Assembly: GCF_009730335.1 (NCBI RefSeq)
Contig: NZ_CP046315.1
Span: 620,001 to 684,000 of the forward strand
DNA: 64,000 nt
Origin: Schaalia odontolytica
GTDB lineage: Bacteria > Actinomycetota > Actinomycetes > Actinomycetales > Actinomycetaceae
Reading direction: 5' to 3'
Shown here: one piece after another, positions 1 to 10,275 of the stretch
Numbering within the stretch: the first letter of the stretch is position 1
How the letters are laid out: each line of letters opens with the position of its first letter
Translations under genes and position numbers: made by a program
Notes under the pieces: generated by a model
Seen by the model: the letters and a program-made list of their open reading frames with translations, nothing else
Database searches by the model: none
What the model was told of the DNA's origin: nothing

Positions 1-337
1 TCGGTGAGCAGTGGTGTCGGGGGTTTCAAGTTTCTGATGATCGCCGCCTGCAGAGGCGTCACTGGTTTCATATGCCCGACGCCTGTCCTGTGGACCGGGC
101 TGGCGCGTGTGCCCACGGTGTTCCGGGTGCTGTTGTGCCCGGCCGCTGTGTGTGCCGGTGGGCGGCGGCCCGCCCGTGAGCCGTCCGCGCCGCGAGCTTC
201 GCTCGGCGCGTCGTCTCGAAGCCCGGCCAGGCCCCGCCGCCACCCACGGGCGCTGTAGCCAGGCCCCGCGGTCCTGCCCGGCCTCGTCGTGGATTGTTAC
301 GCCCTGAGCGCAGCGGGCTCAAGGCTCGTGACCTCGC
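1..337. repeat. GC-rich non-coding region with repeat modules shared with 54.38–54.72 kb
   Basis: No convincing gene is seen here; the frames open on both strands are compositional. The stretch at 118–146 matches, at 25 of 29 positions, a unit present twice in exact copy at 54384–54412 and 54481–54509. Further shared blocks follow at 213–245 (TCTCGAAGCCCG, then GGCCAGGCCCCGCCGCC), which recur near 54552 and 54672. The promoter region of groL begins at about 338. Confidence 0.5.
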
Positions 338-399
338 CTTGCACTCTGGGATGGTGAGTGCCAAAATCATAGTTAGCACTCCGACATGGAGAGTGATAA
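338..399 (+). promoter_or_regulatory. Two CIRCE (HrcA) operators and overlapping groL promoter
   Basis: The proximal operator at 373–399 reads TTAGCACTC-N9-GAGTGATAA, one base off the CIRCE consensus. A second, weaker copy at 338–364 reads CTTGCACTC-N9-GAGTGCCAA (15 of 18 arm bases). The two are 35 bp apart centre to centre. A sigma-A-like promoter, TTGCAC (339–344) with a 17-bp spacer and CAAAAT (362–367), lies inside the upstream copy, so HrcA binding would block RNA polymerase directly. HrcA repression at CIRCE is established in actinobacteria; the promoter assignment is inferred. Confidence 0.9.
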
Positions 400-416
400 G
401 ACCACCGGTTCGATGA

Positions 417-2117
<1,701 letters not shown>

Positions 2118-2139
2118 TCCGCTCGGTGTTAAGCTGATC

Positions 2140-2179
2140 CGCCTGGGGGCGGGACTCGTGAGGGTCCCGCCCCCAGGCG
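2140..2179 (+). terminator. Rho-independent terminator of groL
   Basis: A perfect 16-bp GC-rich stem (2140–2155 with 2164–2179) and 8-base loop are followed by a short T stretch. It lies between groL and the convergent WXG100 gene. Confidence 0.9.
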
Positions 2180-2249
2180 TTTCTGTCTGTCTGCGCCGGT
2201 GTGCCACACGGTCGTGGCGCCTCAAAGGACAGGGGCGTAGTGCGCGGTG

Positions 2250-2543
2250 TCAGACCCCCGCAAAGAGGGAAGCGGAATGTGTCTCTGCGTCGGCGTAGGT
2301 GGAGGCTGCGACCTGCATCTGCGAGGAGATCGCATCCAAGGCGTCGTGTGTCTGCGCCTGGATGCCCTGCCACTGGGTGATAGTCGCCTGGAAGTTCACC
2401 TGCGCCCCGCCGGTCCACGTGTCCTGAAGGGCGAGCAGCTGGGCCATCATCGTGTCCACTTCGGTGCGGATGGTGGATGCGGTTGTGCAGGCCTGCGCGG
2501 AGGCAGCAGCAATTTGTTCGGCGTCGACGGCGTATGCGGTCAT
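2250..2543 (-). CDS. WXG100 (ESAT-6-like) type VII secretion substrate
   Basis: This is a 97-residue, Ala/Gln-rich helical hairpin protein. The central turn carries the W-x-G motif (DTWTGG) and the C-terminal helix ends with YADAE, matching the YxxxD/E export signal of type VII substrates. The start MTAYAVDAEQ at 2543 has AGGAGTG six bases upstream; longer in-frame starts lack a ribosome site. WXG100 proteins usually act as dimers secreted by an EccC/EssC ATPase. No partner gene and no ESX machinery gene lies next to it here, so it is an orphan copy. Family assignment is firm from size and both motifs; its role is unknown. Confidence 0.88.
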   Translation of the reverse strand: MTAYAVDAEQIAAASAQACTTASTIRTEVDTMMAQLLALQDTWTGGAQVNFQATITQWQGIQAQTHDALDAISSQMQVAASTYADAETHSASLFAGV

Positions 2544-2632
2544 GATGTCACTCCTTTGTGGGACCCCGGGTGGGTCCGTCGACATCGACGCTACGCGCAT
2601 GAAGAAGCGTGATCCAGGTAGAAACGAAGCCC

Positions 2633-2671
2633 TGTGGATAACCGCCCGCGCCGAAAAGTGCCTGTGGATAG
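2633..2671 (+). promoter_or_regulatory. Pair of DnaA-box-like sites
   Basis: TGTGGATAA (2633–2641, exact complement of the DnaA box TTATCCACA) and TGTGGATAG (2663–2671) stand in direct orientation 30 bp apart. They share the flank CCTGTGGATA. They lie between the degenerate HD gene and the WXG100 gene. No origin-like AT-rich region or dnaA/dnaN is nearby, so this is at most a DnaA-responsive promoter or titration site. Confidence 0.35.
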
Positions 2672-2762
2672 CCCAAGGTATACCCGTGCGACTCATGCGC
2701 GAGGTGCCGCCGACCACGGGCGCACTGAGCAGCCCGAGCAGGCAAAGACAGCCGCGGCCTCG

Positions 2763-3725
2763 TCAGTCGGACGTGGGAAGGTCCAGGGATTCGACGGCGG
2801 ACTCAAGGGAGGAGGTGGCCTCCTCGTCCTCGTCCGAGTCGGTGTCTTCCTCGATCTTGCGGGGCAGGACGCCGGTGGACGTGGCCTCGTCGTCCGGGGA
2901 AGCAACGGGGATGCACTTCTTGATCGAACGGCGCTTGATGATCAGCGTGCCGGTTGTCGTCGTGGAATCCTCCACGACCTCGTCGGTGTCGTCCGCATCC
3001 TCGGTGTCGTCCGTGTCCTCGGCCTGGGCGGCCTGGCACAGCTGGGCATTCTCGCGCTCAAGGCGGGTGAGCTCAACCTCGAGGTTTGCGCGGGCGGTGT
3101 CCTCCCACGCGGAGCCGAGGGGGGACTGGTAGATCGTCTCGTAGCTCAGGAGCTTCTTGACGAGTGCCATACGAGCCTTGGTGAACTGCAGGTCGTCGAG
3201 CTCGCTGAGCTCGGCGCGCAGGGACGTGCGGAGCTTCTTGTAGTCCTGCGGGCTGCAGGCCAGGACCGCTAGGTCCGCGTCGACAAGCACCTGCGCGTCG
3301 AAGTCGGTGCGAGGCGCGCGGTGGCGCGTGAGGAACGCGATCAGCTCGTCGATGCGGGCGACGACTTCCTCGGGCACACCGAGGTTGGTGAGGCGGTTGT
3401 GCGCGTGATCGATGCAGCGGGTGGAGGCGAAGTTCGCTTGGAACCCGCCGAGCTTGATGTCGAGGGCCTTGTTGAGGAAGGCGCCGTGGTACCACGCGGC
3501 GACGCGCAGGATGTCGGGATCGTGCGCGGACGACGAGATTTCATCGATATGGGTGAGCGTGTTCATGAGCCGACGCACGTTGTGCAATTGGCGTTCGGGC
3601 GCGCTCCAGCGCTCCGCGAGGTCGATGCTCTCGGTTTCGAGGTCTGACTGGGTCGCGGTTGCGCCGATTTGCTGCATGGCGTCGACGAAAGACGTCAGCA
3701 GCCACTGAGGTGCTTGAGCACCCAT
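2763..3725 (-). CDS. Degenerate HD-superfamily (COG4339-like) protein with acidic tail
   Basis: This is a 320-residue cytoplasmic protein. Residues about 1–200 resemble predicted metal-dependent HD phosphohydrolases of the COG4339 type: an R…THI segment (about 51–59), then AAWYHGAF (about 76–83), and later helices around RIDELIAFLTRHR. In active members the second motif reads WFHD; here the Asp is Gly, and the preceding YH pair also appears replaced (RRLMNTLTHI), so catalytic metal binding is doubtful. Residues about 230–320 form a low-complexity acidic D/E/T/S-rich tail, which is not typical of the family. AAGGAG precedes the ATG at 3725. It may be a pseudoenzyme or a binding protein. The family call is moderate and the function unknown. 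Confidence 0.55.
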   Translation of the reverse strand: MGAQAPQWLLTSFVDAMQQIGATATQSDLETESIDLAERWSAPERQLHNVRRLMNTLTHIDEISSSAHDPDILRVAAWYHGAFLNKALDIKLGGFQANFASTRCIDHAHNRLTNLGVPEEVVARIDELIAFLTRHRAPRTDFDAQVLVDADLAVLACSPQDYKKLRTSLRAELSELDDLQFTKARMALVKKLLSYETIYQSPLGSAWEDTARANLEVELTRLERENAQLCQAAQAEDTDDTEDADDTDEVVEDSTTTTGTLIIKRRSIKKCIPVASPDDEATSTGVLPRKIEEDTDSDEDEEATSSLESAVESLDLPTSD

Positions 3726-3900
3726 GGGCCACTCTCCTTGCTGAGGAATACCCGAGCCATGCTAGTGCGGTTTTGAGCGAAGGTCACGTTCGTTGATAAA
3801 AAATCGGGGAAAATCCCGAGGGATTTCGTGAAACTGTTAGGTGAAAAATGGCGAAAACTGAGCGAAAAAGCCGTGTGTGCTGACCGGTGCGTTACGTCGT

Positions 3901-5367
3901 TCACGCTGTGGGGAGTTCGATGCGAACGGTGAGGCCGCCGCCTTTCGTTTTGGTGAGCGATGCGTTGCCCCTGTGAGCTGTGAGGATGCCGGAGACGATT
4001 GCGAGGCCGAGGCCGGAGCCCCCGGACTTGCGGTTGCGCGATGTGTCCGCGCGGTAGAAGCGTTCGAAGACGCGTCCGCGGTCAGTTTCGTCGATGCCGG
4101 GCCCGTGGTCACGCAGTTCGACGATCGCGGTGTCGCCGCTGCGTCCAAGCGCGATTTCGACGGGGGAGCCTTCAGGGGTGTAGCGCACGATGTTGCCGAT
4201 GAGGTTGGTGAAGACCTGCGAGAGGCGGTCGCGGTCGCCCGGGACGATGAGGGTCATCGGGGGAGTGCGGCTGTTGATGCCGGTGAGTCCGACCGTGCGC
4301 GTGGGGTCGAGGGCTTGGAGGTCGAAGACGGCGTTATCGGCGAGCTTGACGAGATCGATGTCGGTGATCTCGAGGGGGCGGCCTTCGTCGAGGCGGGCAA
4401 GGGTGAGGAGGTCTTCGACGAGGGTGGCCATGCGCGAGGATTCGGAAGCGATGCGCCCCATGACTTCCTCGATGCGCTCGGCGGGCACCCCGCCCATGGC
4501 GTAGAGCTCGCAGTAGCCGGAGATGGCTGCGAGGGGGGTGCGCAGCTCGTGGGAGGCGTCGGAGACGAATCGTTTGATCTTTTGTTCCGAGGCCTGGCGG
4601 GCTTCGAAGGATTGCTCGACCTGGGTGAGCATGGCGTTGAGCGAGAGTGAGAGTGAGCCGACCTCGGTCGTGGCCGGGTGCGGGGTGACGCGCTTGGTGA
4701 GGTCGCCGGCGGCGATCTTTCCGGCGGTGGATTCGATGGAACGCAGGGGGAGGAGGGCGCGGCGCACGAGGACGCGCCCGGTCCAGCCCCCGATGAGGAC
4801 GATGATGATGCCGGCGACCGCGAAGTACGAGGCCGTGGTGCGCAGGGTGTGCTGCATGTCCGACAGGGGCAGGGCGATCGTCATGTATCCGGAGAACAGG
4901 CCGGAGTCCTGCTCGTACACGGGGACGACGAGGGCGCGCCAGCCGAGGCCGGCCTTGGAAGAGGAGACGGTGACCGGGAGGGTGCGGAAGGAGGAGATGG
5001 GCGCGGAGCTCGTGTCGACGAGTTCGGGTAGGTTGGGCTTGCCCGAGGCCTTGAGGGTGTCCTCCGAGTAGAAGTACCGATCGCCCCCGGCGGTGTCGTG
5101 GATGTGAATGTAGTAGAGGGTGGGGATGCCGCCCTGGCCGTCGGCAGAGAAGGTCGCCGCCGATCCGGAGATCTGCATGGTGTGCGCGGTGGCGACGAGC
5201 TGGTCGTCGATCTGGGAGGTGAGGTGGCGCTGGAGGAGGCCGATCATGACCGTGCCGGACAGGGATAGTCCGATGGCCAGGAGCAGCGTGATGAGCGTGA
5301 CGAGCTGCGCGGATAGCGGCTTGGAGTCCCACCATGCCTCGATGCGTTGGGCCAGGCTACGGTGCAC
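3901..5367 (-). CDS. Sensor histidine kinase, MprB/TrcS-like
   Basis: This is a 488-residue membrane kinase. A first membrane helix (about residues 20–45, LVTLITLLLAIGLSLSGTV) and a second near 170–195 flank an extracytoplasmic sensor region of about 120 residues. A HAMP linker follows, then the dimerisation/phosphoacceptor box SDASHELRTPL with the phosphorylated His, and an ATPase domain with N, G1 (DHGPGID) and G2 (GGSGLGLAI) boxes. A GTG at 5367 with GAGGA upstream lies one base after the regulator's stop; an alternative in-frame GTG at 5403 would overlap that gene. It is co-transcribed with, and surely the partner of, the upstream response regulator. The signal sensed is unknown. Confidence 0.9.
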   Translation of the reverse strand: MHRSLAQRIEAWWDSKPLSAQLVTLITLLLAIGLSLSGTVMIGLLQRHLTSQIDDQLVATAHTMQISGSAATFSADGQGGIPTLYYIHIHDTAGGDRYFYSEDTLKASGKPNLPELVDTSSAPISSFRTLPVTVSSSKAGLGWRALVVPVYEQDSGLFSGYMTIALPLSDMQHTLRTTASYFAVAGIIIVLIGGWTGRVLVRRALLPLRSIESTAGKIAAGDLTKRVTPHPATTEVGSLSLSLNAMLTQVEQSFEARQASEQKIKRFVSDASHELRTPLAAISGYCELYAMGGVPAERIEEVMGRIASESSRMATLVEDLLTLARLDEGRPLEITDIDLVKLADNAVFDLQALDPTRTVGLTGINSRTPPMTLIVPGDRDRLSQVFTNLIGNIVRYTPEGSPVEIALGRSGDTAIVELRDHGPGIDETDRGRVFERFYRADTSRNRKSGGSGLGLAIVSGILTAHRGNASLTKTKGGGLTVRIELPTA

Positions 5368-5368
5368 G

Positions 5369-6091
5369 TCAGTCCTCAGCGCGCAGGATGTAGCCGACCC
5401 CACGCTTGGTGTGGATCAGCTCCCCGGAGGCTCCCTCGACGGCGAGTTTGCGCCGCAGGTAGGAGATGTAGGACTCGACGATGGCGACTTCGCCGTCCCA
5501 GTCGTATTCCCACACGTGGTCGAGGATCTGCATCTTGGAGACGACGCGCCCCGCGTTGATGACGAGGTAGCGCAGGAGCTTGAATTCGGTGGGGGACAGG
5601 TCGATGGGTACGCCGGCGCGCGTGACTTCGTGGGCGTCCTCGTCGATGACGAGGTCTCCGACGCGCAGGAACGCGTCGTCTTCTTCGGAGCCCATGGTGC
5701 GGCGCAGGATGGCGCGGATGCGGGCGACGACCTCTTCGAGGCCGAAGGGCTTAGTGACGTAGTCGTCGCCGCCGACGGTCAGGCCTTGGATCTTGTCGCG
5801 CATGTCGTCGCGCGCGGTGAGGAAGAGGACCGGGGTGGTGATGCCGGCGTCGCGCAGGCGCCTGGTGACGGTGAAGCCGTCCATGTCGGGGAGCATGACG
5901 TCGAGGACAATGAGGTCGGGGCGCGAGGCCTGGGCCTCGTGAAATGCGCCGCTGCCGTCCTCGGCGGTGATGACGTCGAAGCCGGCGAAACGCAGGGAGG
6001 AGGCGAGGAGGTCGCGGATGTTGGGCTCGTCGTCGACGACGAGCAGTTTTGCTTCAGTTCCCGGGGTACTCATGAAACTAGTGTCACTCAT
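5369..6091 (-). CDS. OmpR/PhoB-family response regulator, MprA-like
   Basis: This is a 240-residue two-domain DNA-binding regulator. The receiver domain (about 10–125) has the acidic pair in LLVVDDEPN, the phosphorylated Asp in LIVLDVMLPDMDGF, Thr in FLTARD and Lys in VTKPFG. The C-terminal winged helix (about 140–235) shows the usual LSPTEFKLLRYL and YISYLRRKL elements. The start at 6091 has AGGAAA upstream; a second in-frame ATG at 6073 has no ribosome site. It is the first gene of the kinase operon and is divergent from the PH-domain gene pair at 6220. The pair resembles envelope-stress systems such as MprAB; this is by analogy only. Confidence 0.92.
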   Translation of the reverse strand: MSDTSFMSTPGTEAKLLVVDDEPNIRDLLASSLRFAGFDVITAEDGSGAFHEAQASRPDLIVLDVMLPDMDGFTVTRRLRDAGITTPVLFLTARDDMRDKIQGLTVGGDDYVTKPFGLEEVVARIRAILRRTMGSEEDDAFLRVGDLVIDEDAHEVTRAGVPIDLSPTEFKLLRYLVINAGRVVSKMQILDHVWEYDWDGEVAIVESYISYLRRKLAVEGASGELIHTKRGVGYILRAED

Positions 6092-6219
6092 CTGTCTGAA
6101 TGTTTCCTGTGAGGTAGGTGGGAGTAATGACGCTACTTCTGTTTGCTTCGTCACCTCGGTTGGTCGCGCAGAAATAAAGGACAGGAAAAGGCGCGGAAAA
6201 GATGTGCAAGAATTGAAGC

Positions 6220-6720
6220 ATGTCATCTCAGAACGCAGCAGACGTCATGTCCCCCGACGGCGTCGACTTCCAGCACGTGTCCCCCAAACTCGCGACCCTG
6301 CGCCTCGGAAACGCCCTGGCTCTGTGCGGTGCTCTGTGTGGCGCGATCTCCGCCCTCGTCCTCATCGTCGACATCCCGGCGCTGTGGTGGCTCATGCTCG
6401 TGCCCGCCGCCATCGCACTCTTCTGCCTGTGGCTCGTGCCCGCCCAGGTGCGCGCCCTGCGCTACGCACTGGCCGATACGGACTTCGTGATCCGTCGCGG
6501 CGTCTTCAGTCGCTCGCTGACCCTCGTGCCCTATGGCCGCATCCAGTACGTCGACATCTACCAGGGCCCCGTGCTGCGCCTGCTCGGCATCTCGACGATC
6601 AAGCTGTCGACCGCGAGCGCGAAGACTGACGCGACGCTGAGCGGCGTGCCCGTCGCGGATGCGGCGCGTCTGCGGGACGTCCTGGCGGAGCGTGGTTCGG
6701 CGGAGCTGATGGGCCTATGA
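6220..6720 (+). CDS. YdbS-like membrane protein with bacterial PH domain
   Basis: This 166-residue protein has two hydrophobic helices at about 32–75 followed by a bacterial PH-like (bPH2) fold. Typical features are the RYALADTDFVIRRGVF segment and the VPYGRIQYVDIYQGPVLRLLGIS stretch that marks the family. It overlaps the next, larger paralogue by four bases (ATGA), so the two are translationally coupled, as ydbS and ydbT are in Bacillus. The pair probably forms one membrane complex; YdbST-type proteins have been linked to envelope stress and resistance to a few secreted peptides. The ribosome site is weak. The exact function here is unknown. Confidence 0.8.
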   Translation: MSSQNAADVMSPDGVDFQHVSPKLATLRLGNALALCGALCGAISALVLIVDIPALWWLMLVPAAIALFCLWLVPAQVRALRYALADTDFVIRRGVFSRSLTLVPYGRIQYVDIYQGPVLRLLGISTIKLSTASAKTDATLSGVPVADAARLRDVLAERGSAELMGL

Positions 6721-8276
6721 GCACGGACCTCTCCTCTGACGGCATCGCCCCCGAGGACTGGAAGCCGCTTCACCCGCTCACCTACGTTCCCCGCGTCGCG
6801 GGAAGTGTCGCGGGTATCGTGGGCGCGGTGTCCCTGAGCAACGCTTCTGCGATCGGGCGCATGCTCAACGGTGAGACGCCGCAGTGGTTTGAAACCACCG
6901 GTATCTTCCTCGGTCTGGCGTTTATCGCGGGCCTCGTTCTGGCCATTGCGGGCGCGTACTGCTACCTGTCGTGGACGAAGACTCGCTACGCGGTGAGCAA
7001 CACGGCGATCTGGTACCGCGCCGGCATCCTGAAGCGCACGCAGCGCCACGCGAGGCTGACGCGCATCCAGACGATCAACGTGTCCTACTCGCTCATCGGG
7101 CGCCTCCTGCGCCTGGGCTACCTGGATATCGAGGTCGCCGGCGGCACTGACTCGAGCATCAAGCTGGGCCTGCTGCCCGCGCAGCGTCTCGAGGAACTGC
7201 GTGCCCTCCTCCTCGCGCTCGCTTCGGGTGCGATCGACGAGGCCGTGGATCCCGCTGACCTTTCCCCGGCCTCGGACCGCGTGGCGACGGCGAAAACCCC
7301 GCTGGAGGCCCCCGAGCGCTCCGTGTTTAAGGTCGGGTTCGTCAAGCTCCTGGCATCCATGCTGGCGACCATCGACAATGCGATCGCCCTGTTCTTCGGC
7401 ATCTTCCTCCTGGGTCTCAACGGCTTCCTCGTGGGTGTCGTCGGGGTGACGTCGATCATGAGTTTTCTGGGTATCGTGGCGGGTGCGTTCAGCCTCCTGG
7501 CGGGCGTCTGGGCGCGTTTCGATCGAGAGTTCGGTTTCACCGCGGCGATTGCTGCTGATGGCGTGCGCATCGACCGCGGCCTGACGGCTCGCCGCCACGT
7601 GACGATCCCTCCGGGGCGCATCCACGCTATCGAGGTCACCCAGCCGCTGATCTGGCGACTGTTTGGCTGGTATCGCGTGGAGATCACGCAGGCCGGCAAC
7701 GCGGCGCACACGACGGATGAGAAGAACAAAGGCATGCAGGTGGATGTGGCTTCCGACGTGCTGGTTCCCGTCGGAAGCCGCGTGGAGGTCATCCAGGCGA
7801 TCGCGATGGCGATCCCGGACCTGGGGGCCGATGATCCCGACGGCTTCCTTGAGTCCCTTCGTGTGGGCACGGGCGAGGACCGCTGGATGACACCGATCCC
7901 GCCCAGCGCGAGGATTCTGGATCCTCTCGTGTACAAGCGCCGAGCCTTCGGCCTGACCGATGCCGTGTTTGCGATCCGCGATGGCTTCTTTAACCTGCGC
8001 TTCTCGATTATCCCTCTGACACGCATCCAGTCGGTGTCGCTGCATCAGGGGCCCATTCAGCGCTGGCGCCGCGTCGCCTCGGTGCGCGCCGCGCTGGTCC
8101 CCGGATCGGTGGCATCCATGGCCGAGCACGTTGAGGCGGGCCGCTCTCTACAGCTGTGGGCGCAGCTGTCGCAGGCCTCGAAGGTCCGCCGCGAGGCCGA
8201 GGTTCCCGAGCGCTGGCTCTCTCGCGTCACCGAGATCGTCGAGGCGACCTCGCAGCGTGCGGAGGACGACAAGTAG
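6717..8276 (+). CDS. YdbT-like membrane protein with repeated PH domains
   Basis: This is a 519-residue partner of the preceding gene. Hydrophobic pairs at about residues 22–85 and 215–265 alternate with three bPH2-like modules. Each contains the recurring signature of an I/R-rich strand and RIQTINVSYSLIGRLLRLGYL (about 118–140), GRIHAIEVTQPLIWRLFGWYRV (about 300–322) or TRIQSVSLHQGPIQRWRRVASV (about 435–457). Length and layout match YdbT. It is co-translated with the upstream gene. Nothing in the neighbourhood indicates a substrate. Confidence 0.8.
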   Translation: MSTDLSSDGIAPEDWKPLHPLTYVPRVAGSVAGIVGAVSLSNASAIGRMLNGETPQWFETTGIFLGLAFIAGLVLAIAGAYCYLSWTKTRYAVSNTAIWYRAGILKRTQRHARLTRIQTINVSYSLIGRLLRLGYLDIEVAGGTDSSIKLGLLPAQRLEELRALLLALASGAIDEAVDPADLSPASDRVATAKTPLEAPERSVFKVGFVKLLASMLATIDNAIALFFGIFLLGLNGFLVGVVGVTSIMSFLGIVAGAFSLLAGVWARFDREFGFTAAIAADGVRIDRGLTARRHVTIPPGRIHAIEVTQPLIWRLFGWYRVEITQAGNAAHTTDEKNKGMQVDVASDVLVPVGSRVEVIQAIAMAIPDLGADDPDGFLESLRVGTGEDRWMTPIPPSARILDPLVYKRRAFGLTDAVFAIRDGFFNLRFSIIPLTRIQSVSLHQGPIQRWRRVASVRAALVPGSVASMAEHVEAGRSLQLWAQLSQASKVRREAEVPERWLSRVTEIVEATSQRAEDDK

Positions 8277-8280
8277 CCCG

Positions 8281-9189
8281 ATGATCGGCGACAATGGAGG
8301 CATGAGTACCCCCGGACGCCTCGGAATCGGCATCATCGGCATGGGCCACGTCGGGCCCGTCATCGGCTCTGCGCTGCGCGCGGTCGGGCATCAGATCGTC
8401 GCCGTCTCCGCGTCGTCGGACGCGTCGCGCGAGCGTGCCGACGCGATGCTCCCCGGCGTGCCGATCGCCACGCCCGAGGAGGTCGTGCGACGCTCCGAGG
8501 TGGTCATCGTGGCCGTTCCTGACGACCAGATCGGCCCCCTTGTGAGCGGCCTGGCCGACCTGGGCGCCTGGCAGAGCGGGCACATCGTCATTCACCTGTC
8601 GGGTGCTTCCGGCGTGGGGCTGCTCGGCGCCGCCGCGGGCGCGGGAGCGGTCCCGCTCGCCATCCACCCGGCGATGACCTTCACCGGTACCAGCGTCGAC
8701 GTGGCGCGTCTCGTGGGCACGCCCTTCGCGGTGACGGCTGCGGCACCCTTCCTGCCGATCGCCCAGGCCCTCGTCGTCGAAATGGGCGGTGAACCCGTCG
8801 TCGTTGCCGAGGTGGACCGCCCCCTCTACCACGCGGGCCTCGCTCACGGCGCCAACTTCATCGCGGGCATCACGGTGCAGACGACCCGAATCCTGGCCGA
8901 GGCTGGCATCGAGAATCCCGCCCTGTACGTGCGCCCGCTTCTCGAGGCAGCGCTCGATCGCGCCCTCACCGAGGGGGTTGCGGGCATCTCCGGGCCCGCC
9001 GCCCGCGGGGACGCGGGAACGATCGCCGCGCACGCGCGCTGCCTCGGGGCCCGGGAGGATCTCGCCGGGGAACGCGACACCTACGCGGACATGACCCGTG
9101 CCCTGACCCGCCTGCTGCGCGACGCGCGTCTCCTCGACGAACGGGCCGCCGCCAGCGTCGAGGCCGCCCTCCTCGACCCGGGCGCCTGA
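8281..9189 (+). CDS. Rossmann-fold and DUF2520 domain protein
   Basis: This is a 302-residue predicted NAD(P)-dependent oxidoreductase. The N-terminus carries the dinucleotide loop GIGIIGMGHVGPVIG, then a ProC/6PGDH-like strand order (VVIVAVPDDQIG, HLSGASGVGLL) and the DUF2520 C-terminal helical domain with HPAMTFTG, FAVTAA and HGANFI. In many actinobacteria this family lies directly upstream of panC, as here (132 bases), suggesting a role around pantothenate, perhaps a ketopantoate-reductase-like step, although that activity is unproven. Two starts are possible: ATG 8281 with GGAGGA 14 bases upstream, or ATG 8302, whose GGAGG is only one base away. The earlier start is chosen. Confidence 0.82.
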   Translation: MIGDNGGMSTPGRLGIGIIGMGHVGPVIGSALRAVGHQIVAVSASSDASRERADAMLPGVPIATPEEVVRRSEVVIVAVPDDQIGPLVSGLADLGAWQSGHIVIHLSGASGVGLLGAAAGAGAVPLAIHPAMTFTGTSVDVARLVGTPFAVTAAAPFLPIAQALVVEMGGEPVVVAEVDRPLYHAGLAHGANFIAGITVQTTRILAEAGIENPALYVRPLLEAALDRALTEGVAGISGPAARGDAGTIAAHARCLGAREDLAGERDTYADMTRALTRLLRDARLLDERAAASVEAALLDPGA

Positions 9190-9321
9190 TCATCACACAC
9201 CCAACGAGCCCACAACGCGGGAGAGAGAACGCGCGCAACCCAGGCCTCGTCGCGAAAACGCGAGGCGTGAGGAAAGCGACTCGATTACGCACCGGCGGGC
9301 CGAAGTTGCAAGAATAGAACT

Positions 9322-10275
9322 ATGACTCACCGTCCTGTCCTGACCCACACGCGTGCCGAGTTGGCCGATGCGCTGTCGCGCCTGCACGGCACGAAGGCAC
9401 TCGTGATGACCATGGGTGCTCTCCACTCCGGGCACCTGCAGCTCGTGCGCGAAGCCCGCGAACTGGCCGATCATGTGATCGTCACAATCTTCGTCAACCC
9501 GACGCAGTTCGCGCCCGGCGAGGACTTCGACGCCTACCCGCGCACCCTGGACGCGGACATGGACGCCCTCGAGACGGTGGGTGCGGACCTCGTGTGGGCG
9601 CCCGCGCCCCAGGACGTGTACCCCACGCCCGCGACCGTGACGATCGACCCGGGCCCCATCGCGCGCGTTCTCGAAGGTAAGACGCGCCCCACGCACTTCG
9701 CGGGTGTCGCGCTCGTGTGCACCAAGGTTGTCAACCTTGTGCGCCCCGACGTGGCCCTGTACGGACAGAAGGACGCCCAGCAGCTGGCCGTCCTGCGTAC
9801 CGTTTTCTCCCAGCTGGATATCCCCGTGCGCGTTCACCCCGTGCCGATCGTGCGCGCCGAGGACGGGGTCGCCCTGTCCAGCCGTAACCAGTACCTGAGC
9901 GACGATGAGCGCATCCGCGCCCGTGCCCTCTCGCGCGCGCTTCGTCGCGGCGCCGAGGCCGCCGAGGCCGGAGCCAAGCCCGCGCAGATCGTCGCCGAGT
10001 GCCGCTCGGTTATCGACGCCGAGGGCGGTATCGAGATGGACTACATTGCGCTCGTGGACGCGGGGTCTTTCGAGATTCTCGCGGGCACCGAGTCCGTGCC
10101 CGTCGGCGAGGGTACTGCCGCGCCCACGATCCTGTCGGACGGCTCGCGTGAGGGACGTATCCTCATCGCCGCCAAGGTGGGCACGACGCGCCTCATCGAC
10201 AACATGGAGGTGCCGCTGCGCGACGCCTCCGGTTCCTCCGGCCGTCTCGCCGAACGCGCGGGGGACCTCGCATGA
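9322..10275 (+). CDS. panC: Pantothenate synthetase
   Basis: This 317-residue cytoplasmic enzyme condenses pantoate with beta-alanine using ATP. The family motifs are present: [14 protein letters not shown] (the HxGH nucleotidyl-transferase box), [13 protein letters not shown], the [17 protein letters not shown] stretch with the KMSKS-like SSRN region, and [11 protein letters not shown]. It is slightly longer than typical enzymes (about 280–310) because of a C-terminal tail. It overlaps panD by four bases (ATGA), so the two last enzymes of pantothenate supply are coupled. The leader has no strong ribosome site. Confidence 0.95.
   Translation: MTHRPVLTHTRAELADALSRLHGTKALVMTMGALHSGHLQLVREARELADHVIVTIFVNPTQFAPGEDFDAYPRTLDADMDALETVGADLVWAPAPQDVYPTPATVTIDPGPIARVLEGKTRPTHFAGVALVCTKVVNLVRPDVALYGQKDAQQLAVLRTVFSQLDIPVRVHPVPIVRAEDGVALSSRNQYLSDDERIRARALSRALRRGAEAAEAGAKPAQIVAECRSVIDAEGGIEMDYIALVDAGSFEILAGTESVPVGEGTAAPTILSDGSREGRILIAAKVGTTRLIDNMEVPLRDASGSSGRLAERAGDLA

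Noticed and set aside
2633-2671. Chromosomal replication origin
   Set aside because: Only two DnaA-box-like sites, no AT-rich unwinding region and no dnaA or dnaN nearby.
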